Shown: piece after piece, positions 8,223 through 16,882 of the stretch
Layout: the number at the start of each line of letters is the position of its first letter
How positions within the stretch are numbered: the stretch's first letter is position 1
Virus record (IMG/VR): IMGVR_UViG_3300045256_000294
Coordinates: 62,001-126,000 of that record
DNA: 64,000 nt
Source of the DNA: a virus
Reading direction: 5' to 3' (one strand)
Program-made: the position numbers and the translations under genes
The notes under the pieces: generated by a model
Told to the model about the DNA's origin: nothing
Database searches by the model: none
The model's input: the letters and a program-made list of their open reading frames with translations, nothing else

Positions 8223-8627
8223 TCAGACCTTACCGGGCGAGCAGGTTGAGGGTACGGTATCACCCTTTTCGTCGTCACCACCTTCTGGATCACTTGGTGG
8301 CTCTGGTTGTTTGTTTCCGTTACCTGGACCACCGAATCCGGCAGGCTTCGGGGCTCGCTTGAGAATGAGTTCCGGTGAGACGTCCGGGACACTGCTGGCT
8401 GTAGGGCGACGGATCTCTTGAGCCGCTTGGCTGACTTGGCCAGATGTGCCCTGAGTTGGGCTAGATGGCCAAAAGACGGGGGCGGGCTCCTTTCGTTGGC
8501 CATATAACTCTACCCATCTCTCTAATATCAACACCACTCTGTATCCTAAGTACAGCCAACCAAGACCCAGAACCCCCAGCAGGATGTGCCATAGCGGGTC
8601 GATCGTCAGCAGGATGGTGGAGGTCAT
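8223..8627 (-). CDS. Membrane-anchored protein with long proline-rich tail (134 aa)
   Basis: An N-terminal hydrophobic helix (LWHILLGVLGLGWLYLGY, about residues 12-29) is followed by a Pro/Gln/Ser-rich, poorly ordered tail (KQPEPPSDPEGGDD). This looks like an inner-membrane-anchored protein with an extended soluble tail. The start overlaps the glycosyltransferase stop (ATGA), so it belongs to the glycan operon. No family is recognised. A spanin-like or scaffold role is conceivable but unsupported. About 136 bases separate it from the ParM-like start, and I see no gene in that gap. Confidence 0.6.
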   Translation of the reverse strand: MTSTILLTIDPLWHILLGVLGLGWLYLGYRVVLILERWVELYGQRKEPAPVFWPSSPTQGTSGQVSQAAQEIRRPTASSVPDVSPELILKRAPKPAGFGGPGNGNKQPEPPSDPEGGDDEKGDTVPSTCSPGKV

Positions 8628-10039
8628 GCGTGGCTCACCCTGAGTAAGGGAATACCAGCGGCGTGAGCCAACCGACCAAGTTGGTCCAGCCCGAACTCGT
8701 AGAAAGCGAACCGCCGCCGGGTGCTATCAGTATCAGGCCAGAGCCGCCCATCGTCGTAATGGTCTATCTTCGACGTATGGCTCTTACCACCGATGATCTT
8801 ATTATCGAACCCGAAGACCGTCACCGACGCCGGCTCCAAAAACAGAGCGAAGTGGATCGCCGCCAGAGCCAGCGAGTCGAAATTCGCCAGCGGCGGGTCC
8901 AAAGAAGACGACCCCGCCCCGCTCTGACCAAGCTCGAACTGCTGGGCCGTAGGCACCACCTCCGAAGCGGCCACGAACTTCCCGGCCGTCCGGTCCTGTA
9001 GGGCCACCGGCACCACAAACCGGTTGTCCTGGTACTTCCCCCGGAGTTCCGCCAGGACGTGAACAGCGTCCGTGAACACGAAATCGCAGTCGAACATCTT
9101 CGCCACATAATCGACGCCGATCACCACGTCATGACGAAGAATCATCGCTGGATTGATGACGTCCAGGGACGGCCCCGGAGCCACCACCGCCACACTCTTG
9201 CCCTTCGCCGACGCCTTCAGATCATAGATCCCGAATAGTTCCGGCTGCTTCATGCCCAGGAACCACTCGAACGGCCGCTTCTGCTTCTCGGCCAGCCGAG
9301 TCAGATTGGAGAGACGGCCCACGTTCAGGGCCTCAGGCTTCAGACCGCGGGCGGCATAGAAATAGCCGGCCTTCCCAGGGAACCACGCCTCGGCGATACG
9401 GGCGAGATTGCTCAAGGTCTGTTGGCCGTAATCGATCTCCAAGGCGACCGAGATGGTCGAGTCGTCGCAGACCCGGCACGACCCGCCCAGCAGCCACGAC
9501 CGCAACGAAATCTCGATGTCCTCGCCGGAGCCTAGTTGCATCCCCTGGTCGAAACCGCCCAGGTAGTTGAACCAGTCCTTGGCGACAGCGATACAGTAGG
9601 AGGAGACGGCCGGGGATTCGTCGCGGCCCGTGTAGGTGCGGTCGTAGAGGTTCAGATCCCACCGCCAACCGAACCGCCGCCACCTCGACGCCTCGGTCAT
9701 CCACAGACCCAAGTCCAGGGTGTGGACCACCGGGCTCACCAGCGACTGTGGCTCCTCCTGAAGGGCCTTCAACAACGGGAGCGTCCAGTCGTCGGAGACC
9801 TTGGTCTTGTCTTTGAGGAAGATGAGGGTCTTGCCTGTGGCCTGTTCGGCAGCGGCGTTCCACGCTTTAGCCCGGCCCACTTTGTCGGTGGTGAGAACGC
9901 GAACGCCGGTCCTGGTATAACCCAGGCCGGCGTCGTCACAAACGATTATTTCGTCGATGCTAGGGGTCCTGTCCAGGAGACCGTCGATGGTTTTGTCCAG
10001 GTACTTCAGATCGGTGGCGTAGATGATGGCGGTGATCAT
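8624..10039 (-). CDS. Two-domain glycosyltransferase: GT2 plus DUF115/MptE-like domain
   Basis: The 471 residues start at ATG 10039 (MITAIIYATDLKYLDKT); the longer open frame upstream is shadow. Residues 1-240 form a GT-A family 2 transferase: DEIIVCDDAGLG at the end of strand 4 and GGFDQGMQLGSGEDIE, the acceptor-site Gly-Glu-Asp motif. From about residue 290, SVAVVAPGPSLDVI starts a Rossmann-like DUF115 (Maf/MptE-like) domain, followed by DVVIGVDYVAK and VTVFGFDNK. DUF115 proteins are linked to surface sugar addition in bacteria. Coupling to the flanking genes suggests one glycan-transfer operon. A second DUF115-like protein is encoded at 38731. Confidence 0.75.
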   Translation of the reverse strand: MITAIIYATDLKYLDKTIDGLLDRTPSIDEIIVCDDAGLGYTRTGVRVLTTDKVGRAKAWNAAAEQATGKTLIFLKDKTKVSDDWTLPLLKALQEEPQSLVSPVVHTLDLGLWMTEASRWRRFGWRWDLNLYDRTYTGRDESPAVSSYCIAVAKDWFNYLGGFDQGMQLGSGEDIEISLRSWLLGGSCRVCDDSTISVALEIDYGQQTLSNLARIAEAWFPGKAGYFYAARGLKPEALNVGRLSNLTRLAEKQKRPFEWFLGMKQPELFGIYDLKASAKGKSVAVVAPGPSLDVINPAMILRHDVVIGVDYVAKMFDCDFVFTDAVHVLAELRGKYQDNRFVVPVALQDRTAGKFVAASEVVPTAQQFELGQSGAGSSSLDPPLANFDSLALAAIHFALFLEPASVTVFGFDNKIIGGKSHTSKIDHYDDGRLWPDTDSTRRRFAFYEFGLDQLGRLAHAAGIPLLRVSHA

Positions 10040-10046
10040 GCCATAG

Positions 10047-11474
10047 TTACGCCCGCACCTTCTTGTAGAGGCGGAAGGTCTTGTAGTCTTGGACAAGTTC
10101 GCACTTCTCCTCCACCATCTGCACCGCCTGCCGGGTCGTCTTCCAGTTAGTGTCGTCGAACCAGACGTGGCCACCCACCTTCACCCGCGACAGGTACATG
10201 TGGACGTCACGGCTGCTCACGGCCTCGGAGTGATTCCCGTCGATATGCAGAACGTCGATCGACTCGAAGGAGAAGGTTTCGACCACCGTCTCGGACGGGG
10301 CAGCGATCACCCGGCAATGATGCCACAGGCCCATGGCGGTGACCGCCGTCATGAACTTGCAGTAGTGGCCGCTAAGGTCAACCGTCTTCCACCACTTCTC
10401 GTCATCACAACCACCTTCCAGGGCAGCCTGAACTGTCCATGGATCGATGCCGTAGATGACGCCCTTGCCGTTATGTTTGAGGGCCAGGGCCTGGGGGACG
10501 TAAGACCGCCCACCAAACACCCCGATCTCCACCACCAATTGAGGCTTGACACGGAGGACCAGTGCGGCCATGGCTTCGGCTTTGTCCGGCGGGCACCAGC
10601 CCTCAAGAGTGTAGGTGAAGTGGAGCTGGGCGGCGAGGTCCGGCGGGAGCTGGTAGTAGCCGACACCGCCGGCCCCCTCGATACACTTGAGGGCTCGCTG
10701 GCGGTCGTGGATGACCGGCGAGTCCATCCCGTAGCGGCACTGGTCTGGGTCCATCTTGAACGGCAGTAGCCGGGTCGGGTAGTGCTTGAGGAGCACGTAG
10801 CAGAAGGCGAACATGTCAATCATGATGGGGTATGGCGGCGGGTAGTCCTTCCAGTAGTCGTGGATGGCCACCATGTGCTCACACATCCTATCGAGAACGG
10901 TCATGGCGGTGAGCCGGCTCGCTCCCCACACCCCACAATTGAGGGGGAAGGTTTCGCCGTGCTCGTCGATGATGAACTGCTTGTACTCTGGCGGCAGATA
11001 GGCGAGCTGGTGCCCGAACCAGGGGTTGTCGTTGTACTTGACCCACTCCTCGCCGACCAGCACCGCGTCCTCCGGTGGATGTAGCTGGGTCCACCACGCG
11101 AACGGGTCTACGGCGAAGGCGACGTCGGAAATGTCGATGAACCAGCACCGCTGGATGTTGCTGTGGAGGGTGAGGTAGTTGCGGAACGCGAAGAACCTCC
11201 CCTCATAGTTATTAGCGGTAGGTTGTACCGGCACTTTCTCGAACTTGAGGAATTCGGTCTGGAGTTTGTTGACCAGCTCGTCGGAGAGACAGTCGTGGAG
11301 GATGACGCCCCTCAGACCGATGTGCTTGTGGATGGTGCCGACGAAGGGGCGGATATACTCCGCTTGCTGATCGATGGTGAGGGCTTCGGTGTGGGCGGTG
11401 CCGCCGATTTTCTTGTGGGCCGAGTTCCAGGGGTCCTTACCACCAGAAATAACGGCCCCGAATACGACGTCCAT
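10047..11474 (-). CDS. Fusion of glycosyltransferase-like domain and SAM methyltransferase
   Basis: The protein has 475 residues. The N-terminal half resembles a GT-A nucleotide-sugar enzyme, with a CWFIDISDVAF acidic motif and GETFPLNCGVWGAS. The C-terminal half (about 305-475) is a class I methyltransferase of the Methyltransferase_24 kind. It has VVEIGVFGGRSYV (SAM-binding Gly motif), VIYGIDPW, and IDVLHIDGNHSEA, then GGHVWFDDTNW. Fusion of a sugar transferase to a methyltransferase suggests a methylated sugar or cap. The gene lies seven bases from the long virion protein, so the glycan may be placed on the tail. Confidence 0.7.
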   Translation of the reverse strand: MDVVFGAVISGGKDPWNSAHKKIGGTAHTEALTIDQQAEYIRPFVGTIHKHIGLRGVILHDCLSDELVNKLQTEFLKFEKVPVQPTANNYEGRFFAFRNYLTLHSNIQRCWFIDISDVAFAVDPFAWWTQLHPPEDAVLVGEEWVKYNDNPWFGHQLAYLPPEYKQFIIDEHGETFPLNCGVWGASRLTAMTVLDRMCEHMVAIHDYWKDYPPPYPIMIDMFAFCYVLLKHYPTRLLPFKMDPDQCRYGMDSPVIHDRQRALKCIEGAGGVGYYQLPPDLAAQLHFTYTLEGWCPPDKAEAMAALVLRVKPQLVVEIGVFGGRSYVPQALALKHNGKGVIYGIDPWTVQAALEGGCDDEKWWKTVDLSGHYCKFMTAVTAMGLWHHCRVIAAPSETVVETFSFESIDVLHIDGNHSEAVSSRDVHMYLSRVKVGGHVWFDDTNWKTTRQAVQMVEEKCELVQDYKTFRLYKKVRA

Positions 11475-11480
11475 GGAAGA

Positions 11481-14400
11481 TCACACCTTAACCAGAGCTT
11501 TCTGAATCAGATCATCGCTCCAGAACAGCAACTCAGTCCACCAGTCGTGGACGCCGACGGACACCAACCACCGGCGATCTAGCTTGATCGCCCCGGCAGG
11601 CCAGATGGCGTTCGGCGGCACGTGTGGCGGGCGAGTCGCCGGGTCAGCCCATAGGATCGGCGAGGGCGTAATGCGAGTCACTTCGAACGGCGGCTTAGCC
11701 GCGAACGCATAGACGCCGATGTTATAAGTACGCCGCCCCGGTCCGTCCACCGCCCCATGCAGGAAACTGATGTATTCGTCGCCCACACGCACCGGCGGGG
11801 TACCACCCCTCAAGTAGCCACCCAACCACGGCAGTAACTTATTCGTTTGATAGATTTTCTCGGCCTTCCCCTCCCGCACCCTGATAATGATATGAGGGCT
11901 GATGGTGTAAGAACCCAGCAGCTCACCCTCATACTCGAAGAAGACCCAATTCTTTTCGATCGGGCCGGCATCCTCGTATTCCAGCTTCCACACCTTCACT
12001 GGTTGGTAATCGTCCCCCAGCACCATGATGCACTGCTTCGACGTCGCGTTGCCATCGCTGATCTCGATGAACGCGAACGACAGATGCAACTGACCCCGGA
12101 AGACGAACAGCCGCGGATCGTCAAAACCGCCATGCTGGTACTCCGGCGGCAGCACAATCTCCCTGGTGTTCTGGACCGTCAGGTCCTCTCCCAGCTCCGA
12201 CATGTACATCCGGGCGGCCCGCCAGCCCAGCCGCGTAGCCAGGAGGTAGCGACCCTTGTACCGGATGATGGACGAGTTGAAGTGCCCATCCAGCGGCACC
12301 CGGATCGACTGTTCCGGCCGGATCTCGCCTGAGTAGTCAAAGTAGGCCCGCTCCACCGCCCGGCTCCCTACCACAAGCTTCTTGCGGTCTAGATCAATCT
12401 TCTGGGGGGTGACGTGAGAGCCGCTATTAGAGAGATTCACCACCACCGGCAGGGTGTTCTGTAGCTGACCGATCGGGCCGCTGAAAGACATCGAGAACGG
12501 GCTACACTGTTGCACCGAAGCCGTGACCCCGTTCATCACCCAATAACCGTTACTGCAGGATAGGACAGCGTTCCAGCCACTAGTCTGGACCACATACGTG
12601 CCGGTGCCCTGATCCTGCATCGAATAGACGCCCACGTTGGGGCCGTCGTAGATGTGCAAGTAGAGCGTACCGGTAATAGCCTCGACACAACAGCCCGGAC
12701 CGCCCCTCTGTGCAGCAATCTGGACCGAAGTCTGGCCGGTCGCTTGGGCGTTATGGGCGTCGGTCGCTGTCGCCTGTGCAGTGTAGAATCCAGCGGCAGC
12801 ATGGGGGTGACCGGTCGGGTTGTGAGTGCTTGTAGTACCGTCACCGAAATCGATCGCGTAACTGTACGGTGGAGTACTACCGCTTGCCGTGGCCTGGAAT
12901 TCAACGTTATGGTTGGCCGTCTGGGGCTGTGGCTCAGCTAGCAACTGAACCGAGAACCCGCCGGGCGGAGGCGGCGGTGGAACATTGCTAATCACCACCA
13001 CGCTAATCTGACCCGTCGCCCTCTGCCGCTTCGAATCCTTAACCGTCACCGTCACGATCTTGACACCGGGGCTGGGGAAGGTCTGGTCAAAGGATTGGGT
13101 CGTCTGGCTGACGCCGCTGCCGCTCCACGACCAAGTGTATGGCGGGGTACCGCCGCTCACCTGAGCGTCGAAGCGGACCGTACCGCCGACCTCAACTCGG
13201 GTCGGGGTGGCGGTCGGCGTCACCGCCATCTGGGCGGTCGGCGGTGGGGCCGGGGGAGGTGGGGCGGGCGGCGGTCCACCACCGCCTGGGTCGCCAGTAT
13301 TATAGCACCCAACTTGGACGTTGGGGCAGTAGAAGAAATCTTCCTGACAGCACTCGTCCTTCTCAGGGGCCCGGGCCTTCCCGATGAACCACGGGTACTT
13401 ACCCGGCCGTACCAGCCCATTCGGGCCGTACCACTTGACGACCTCATCGCAGGCCGGGATATCGGTGTTCTTGACCCAATTGAATTTATGGCGGTCGTAG
13501 TGCCGCTTGGTAACGCAGCCGGGCTGCGGCGTCCAGTGCGCGAGGTCAAGCTCATCAAACTCATCATCGACAAGCTCTAGGGTATAGCTCTCGATGAGCT
13601 TGCAATCGTCCAGGACCATCTGGGCCGCAGCGAACGACGTGTTCAGAGCACTCCGGTCGTTCAGACTCCCAGAATTAGGAGCTAGACGCACGCCCTCGAC
13701 GCACACCTGACTGACAATATCAGAGCAGACCGAAAAAATCGCCTGCCGCTCGCAGTCAAGCCGGGCGGTGATGATCGGGCAAGTAGCGAACACACTGGTC
13801 TGATCGAGAGTACATTCAGTGATCCGTACTGTACTCTCGCCGGGCTTACCCGGCTGACCATCAGGCCCGCGCTGCCTCGACTTAATACAAAAGGTCCCTT
13901 CCCACGGCAGATTGTTTAGAAGGTAGATCGATCCGCAGACAATCCCGGTATCGGGATCATATTTGATAGTGTTTAGTGTCTTGCTCATATCGACCGGGAA
14001 ACGACGGTCGAAAGACACCCTAGGCTTCTCAACCCCCAGCGGGTCAACCAGCACCGTCACCACCGGCACACGATCTACCGTCGAGCCAATGGGAAGAGCC
14101 AGGACACGACTCAGGGCAATCGGGCAGACATTAACCGCCAAAGCACCCATGCTCTGCTTAACCAGCAGGTCACGTGTGGCCTGGAACGCTGCGGCCTCTG
14201 CCGGCAGCCCATGGTAGTATATCGCAAGGTATTGCAACTGGTCGTAGACAGCTACTTCACCCGGCTTTGGCTTGGTCCCGACCTTGGAGGCAACAAGCCC
14301 GTCGGTCCGCCGTGGTAGAGTGACCTTAAACACCCGCACCGATATGTCCGGAACGTGATTGTTCGGCAGTTCGATGTCGGTGCGATCTCCCAGTAGCGGC

Positions 14401-14918
14401 GTGGGGGTGATGATCGAGAAGTCAAGTCGATTCTTCTCAATCTTGGACGGCTCGTAGCAGATCTCAGCCGGACCCGGCTTCCCCTCTCGGCCGCGGTCAC
14501 CGACATCGCCTTTCTCACCCCGCGGTCCGGGGCAGACCTGCTTCATCAAGACCTGGAATAACCGGCCGCGGTCCACTTCGATGCGAAGTGCGTCCTCACC
14601 TTCAGGCTTGAAACTGACGAACTTATCTGAAGAGCGGAAATAGTACCAGTAGGCGTCTCGGCCTGGAGCGATCTTGAGGGGTCGCAGGTCGAAGCCGGAG
14701 TTAACGAAGGCGCGGACCTTCTGGAGGCGGTCGAAGATGTCGGGGGTAACCACCCCGTCATTGGTTTCGGTTACTGGAACCGGCGACTGTAGAAAACCAC
14801 GCGAGATCCAGGAGTCCTGCTTGGCGGAGAATCGCCACCGGTTGCCATACTTGTCACATACCTCTGCCCCGTCTTCAGGCTTTCGCGGCAGTCGAGGTAG
14901 TTTGCAGACCGTCTGCAT
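11481..14918 (-). CDS. Long virion-like protein: collagen triplets, two PKD domains and a glycosidase-like beta-propeller
   Basis: The protein has 1145 residues. Residues about 131-151 are seven Gly-X-Y triplets (starting GPRGEKGDVGDRG), and a second short collagen patch (GPDGQPGKPG) lies near 370. A Pro-rich hinge near 555-575 (GGGGPPPAPPPPAPPP) precedes two PKD-type domains (WSWSGSG and YAIDFGDGTTSTHN). The last 320 residues look like a five-bladed propeller of the GH130/GH43 type: GFDDPRLFVFRGQLHLSF, EKNWVFFEYEGEL, GGTPPVRVGDEYISFLHGA. The layout suggests a tail fibre or head decoration with a C-terminal sugar-binding or sugar-cleaving head. Catalytic residues are not proven. Confidence 0.65.
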   Translation of the reverse strand: MQTVCKLPRLPRKPEDGAEVCDKYGNRWRFSAKQDSWISRGFLQSPVPVTETNDGVVTPDIFDRLQKVRAFVNSGFDLRPLKIAPGRDAYWYYFRSSDKFVSFKPEGEDALRIEVDRGRLFQVLMKQVCPGPRGEKGDVGDRGREGKPGPAEICYEPSKIEKNRLDFSIITPTPLLGDRTDIELPNNHVPDISVRVFKVTLPRRTDGLVASKVGTKPKPGEVAVYDQLQYLAIYYHGLPAEAAAFQATRDLLVKQSMGALAVNVCPIALSRVLALPIGSTVDRVPVVTVLVDPLGVEKPRVSFDRRFPVDMSKTLNTIKYDPDTGIVCGSIYLLNNLPWEGTFCIKSRQRGPDGQPGKPGESTVRITECTLDQTSVFATCPIITARLDCERQAIFSVCSDIVSQVCVEGVRLAPNSGSLNDRSALNTSFAAAQMVLDDCKLIESYTLELVDDEFDELDLAHWTPQPGCVTKRHYDRHKFNWVKNTDIPACDEVVKWYGPNGLVRPGKYPWFIGKARAPEKDECCQEDFFYCPNVQVGCYNTGDPGGGGPPPAPPPPAPPPTAQMAVTPTATPTRVEVGGTVRFDAQVSGGTPPYTWSWSGSGVSQTTQSFDQTFPSPGVKIVTVTVKDSKRQRATGQISVVVISNVPPPPPPGGFSVQLLAEPQPQTANHNVEFQATASGSTPPYSYAIDFGDGTTSTHNPTGHPHAAAGFYTAQATATDAHNAQATGQTSVQIAAQRGGPGCCVEAITGTLYLHIYDGPNVGVYSMQDQGTGTYVVQTSGWNAVLSCSNGYWVMNGVTASVQQCSPFSMSFSGPIGQLQNTLPVVVNLSNSGSHVTPQKIDLDRKKLVVGSRAVERAYFDYSGEIRPEQSIRVPLDGHFNSSIIRYKGRYLLATRLGWRAARMYMSELGEDLTVQNTREIVLPPEYQHGGFDDPRLFVFRGQLHLSFAFIEISDGNATSKQCIMVLGDDYQPVKVWKLEYEDAGPIEKNWVFFEYEGELLGSYTISPHIIIRVREGKAEKIYQTNKLLPWLGGYLRGGTPPVRVGDEYISFLHGAVDGPGRRTYNIGVYAFAAKPPFEVTRITPSPILWADPATRPPHVPPNAIWPAGAIKLDRRWLVSVGVHDWWTELLFWSDDLIQKALVKV

Positions 14919-14926
14919 CGGTTACG

Positions 14927-15268
14927 TTACCCCATCGGAGTCTCCAATATCTTTGTCGTAGTTACAGCATGGCGAACGTACCGCTCCCGCTTGGCCATCC
15001 GACGATCGTTACATTTCCCAGACTCTGTATAGACCTGACGGATGGCAGCCGCCAGAGAGTCGAACGAATCCGGGGCAGCGATCTCCCACTTCCCGAACTC
15101 GGTGCGCAGGCTAAAACCTTCGAGCTTAATAATGCCGTCAACCAGAGAAATGATGAGCTTGATAGGACCGTAGACTTCGACAAGCCAGCAGAAGCCAATC
15201 GCTCCGCCTACGAAGAAGTGTACCATCCTGCTATCGAATCCCTCCTCACGAAGGAATTCATGAATCAC
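14927..15268 (-). CDS. Hypothetical protein, second member of a tandem pair (about 113 aa)
   Basis: The conserved pattern is EFLREEGFDSRMVHFF, then a hydrophobic strand pair, then WEIAAPDSFDSLAAAIRQ. The same order appears in the gene just upstream (FLRDVGFECRL, then YELADPGFFDQLLADVRQ), so the two are diverged tandem paralogues. I prefer GTG 15268, five bases after the upstream stop. The frame extends to ATG 15385 but would overlap the neighbour by over 100 bases. Function unknown. Confidence 0.5.
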   Translation of the reverse strand: MIHEFLREEGFDSRMVHFFVGGAIGFCWLVEVYGPIKLIISLVDGIIKLEGFSLRTEFGKWEIAAPDSFDSLAAAIRQVYTESGKCNDRRMAKRERYVRHAVTTTKILETPMG

Positions 15269-15272
15269 GAAC

Positions 15273-15704
15273 TCAAATATGCTGTCTGACGTCGGCGAGG
15301 AGTTGGTCAAAGAACCCAGGGTCGGCGAGTTCGTAGATTCTGATGATTTTGTCTTGGGTATTTTCACGGTGCAGACTTGGGTCACCGAATTCTGTCAGTA
15401 ACGTGAGTTTGTACACACCATTCTTATAGATTCCAATGCAGATGGGTGGGCGGACTACCTTGTCACTGTTGCGGAAATGATTCTTGTAGTCGTACTCGCT
15501 ATCGATATCCTGGCGGAATTGGAGACGTAGGCGGCACTCGAACCCAACATCACGGAGGAAGCCCAAGATAGCTCTGGTCGCTTCTGTTGGCTTGAGGTAG
15601 TCATCAACAGCAGCTTGCCCTTTCCGTCTTTCGAGGGCCTTGAGCAACCAGTTGCTGAGTCTGATCCACACTCGTTCGAGACGATCGGAAACCCAATCAA
15701 TCAT
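15273..15704 (-). CDS. Hypothetical protein, first member of a tandem pair (143 aa)
   Basis: The start is ATG 15704 (MIDWVSDRLERVWIR), which overlaps the stop of the preceding frame. The N-terminal helix is basic and amphipathic. The C-terminal half carries the FLRDVGFECRL ... ADPGFFDQLLADVRQ pattern shared with the next gene. There is no recognised family. Upstream codons to 15791 belong to another gene's frame. Confidence 0.5.
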   Translation of the reverse strand: MIDWVSDRLERVWIRLSNWLLKALERRKGQAAVDDYLKPTEATRAILGFLRDVGFECRLRLQFRQDIDSEYDYKNHFRNSDKVVRPPICIGIYKNGVYKLTLLTEFGDPSLHRENTQDKIIRIYELADPGFFDQLLADVRQHI

Positions 15705-15940
15705 AATCAACTCGAAGGTTGAAACTGCAGCGTTTGTTGACGATGATGCGAACGTAGTACGTCGTCCCGCCGACGAATTGGGTGTTATCACCCCATGAGG
15801 TCAGATAGTTCGGTCCAGGGTCATCGTTGACGCCCATATCGATGAGTGTACCATCTGCGTTATAGAACGTCGTCGCGATGCTCGTCGGAGCGGTACTTCG
15901 TGAATTATCAAAATGCGACCTTCTCTGTTGTCTCTGTCAT
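15697..15940 (-). pseudogene. Small beta-rich protein split by a +1 frameshift at TTT-TGA
   Basis: ATG 15940 opens MTETTEKVAF and meets TGA at 15908-15910. Skipping one T gives FDNSRSTAPTS, then TFYNADGTLIDMG, then FVGGTTYYVRIIVN, a clearly protein-like beta-rich sequence ending at 15697 and overlapping the next gene. The slip site is TTTT followed by GA. It resembles programmed +1 sites (a slippery codon followed by UGA, as in prfB), but a one-base insertion explains it equally well. No strong Shine-Dalgarno precedes ATG 15940. Confidence 0.45.
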
Positions 15941-16882
15941 AGAATGATTTATGCCAAAAATCCCTGCGAAGCAATTCAGGTATAGGGAAGAGTCCCCACC
16001 GTCCTAAAAAGATATAGGATAGACATTAAACATGTCTTCCCGTAGGACGTATAGCCACGCTACCCGTCTCAACCCTTTTCAGGCGGAGACAGGCGGGACT
16101 GACGAGTCGTAGGCAAGCTCCGGCAACTAACTCTTATTGTGGGGTTTTTGTGCCGGTCGAAATCCTACTCCCATGACTCTGCCGTCGTCACTCCTGTCCC
16201 CAGGAGCCGGACACTCTACCAGGTTCGGTGTCCTCAGAGTCTTCGAGTTACAAAGGGAGACACTACCACTGTCGATGCTTCCAGATTGCCACACGCCTGT
16301 TGCGGGTGCACACATTCTGCAGGTAGCGCAAGTAGTTGACGATGGCATGGCGTGTCGGGTCTGATGTTACACCGAGTAGTTCCAGGAAGTCCCCCCGTGC
16401 TTACGGTCAGTCAGCTGGTTCGGCCACAGGTATCCTGCCCCGCGTTATGCGGCCGGGCCGTTACTTTCAGCCGATGGCTCCATACCAAAGGCGGTCAGGA
16501 CGCAAGCGACCCGTCTGAGACGGAATCGGGAGGGAGACAATAAAGCTCCCTCAGTCAAGAACGGCCCTGAAAAACCGCGTCCTGATTAGCTGACCTAGTA
16601 AAAGGTTAAAGGCCGTGGCAAACTGAGCCACTATAGTCCAGAGGTTATCTGGGACGGCCTGGAAACCGTCTGCAACTTTAAATACAGCTACCGACAGACA
16701 CGTTAGAAATGGAACTGTTCTGGCAGGCTGGAAAAGCTTCCTCAATCTCGGTCCATAGCCCATCGTAAGACAGCACCGAACTGCTTCACTAGATCATCCA
16801 GAACCACGGGGCTGTTACGGCGCCAACCACACACAGGAGACAGTGAACATAGTGTCACCCACTCTTTGCAGCGATAAGTTCA
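15941..16882. other. 942-base stretch without an intact gene; decayed coding fragments and hairpins
   Basis: No frame here has start, length and protein-like content together. Fragments on the minus strand do look once-coding: 16263-16400 reads FLELLGVTSDPTRHAIVNY then VAIWKHRQW and stop, with no start codon. 16742-16858 (GTG start) reads VVLDDLVKQFGAVL. 16551-16763 is an open 70-codon frame. A 7-bp inverted repeat GAGGGAG/CTCCCTC and a CCGTC/GACGG hairpin lie near 16520-16560. I checked for tRNA features and found only a weak T-loop-like string near 16155. I read this as a graveyard of small genes. Confidence 0.45.

Noticed and set aside
8087-8503. 139-residue N-terminal extension of the ParM-like protein
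   Set aside because: It overlaps the 134-aa membrane-protein gene in another frame and has no actin sequence; ATG 8086 fits the family start.
10040-10174. Extra 45 residues at the start of the GT2-DUF115 protein
   Set aside because: Arg/Ser/Thr-rich shadow of the neighbouring methyltransferase gene; the GT fold starts at ATG 10039.
16130-16200. Possible tRNA (GGTCGAAATCC near 16155)
   Set aside because: The T-loop is imperfect and no matching acceptor or anticodon stem can be built around it.
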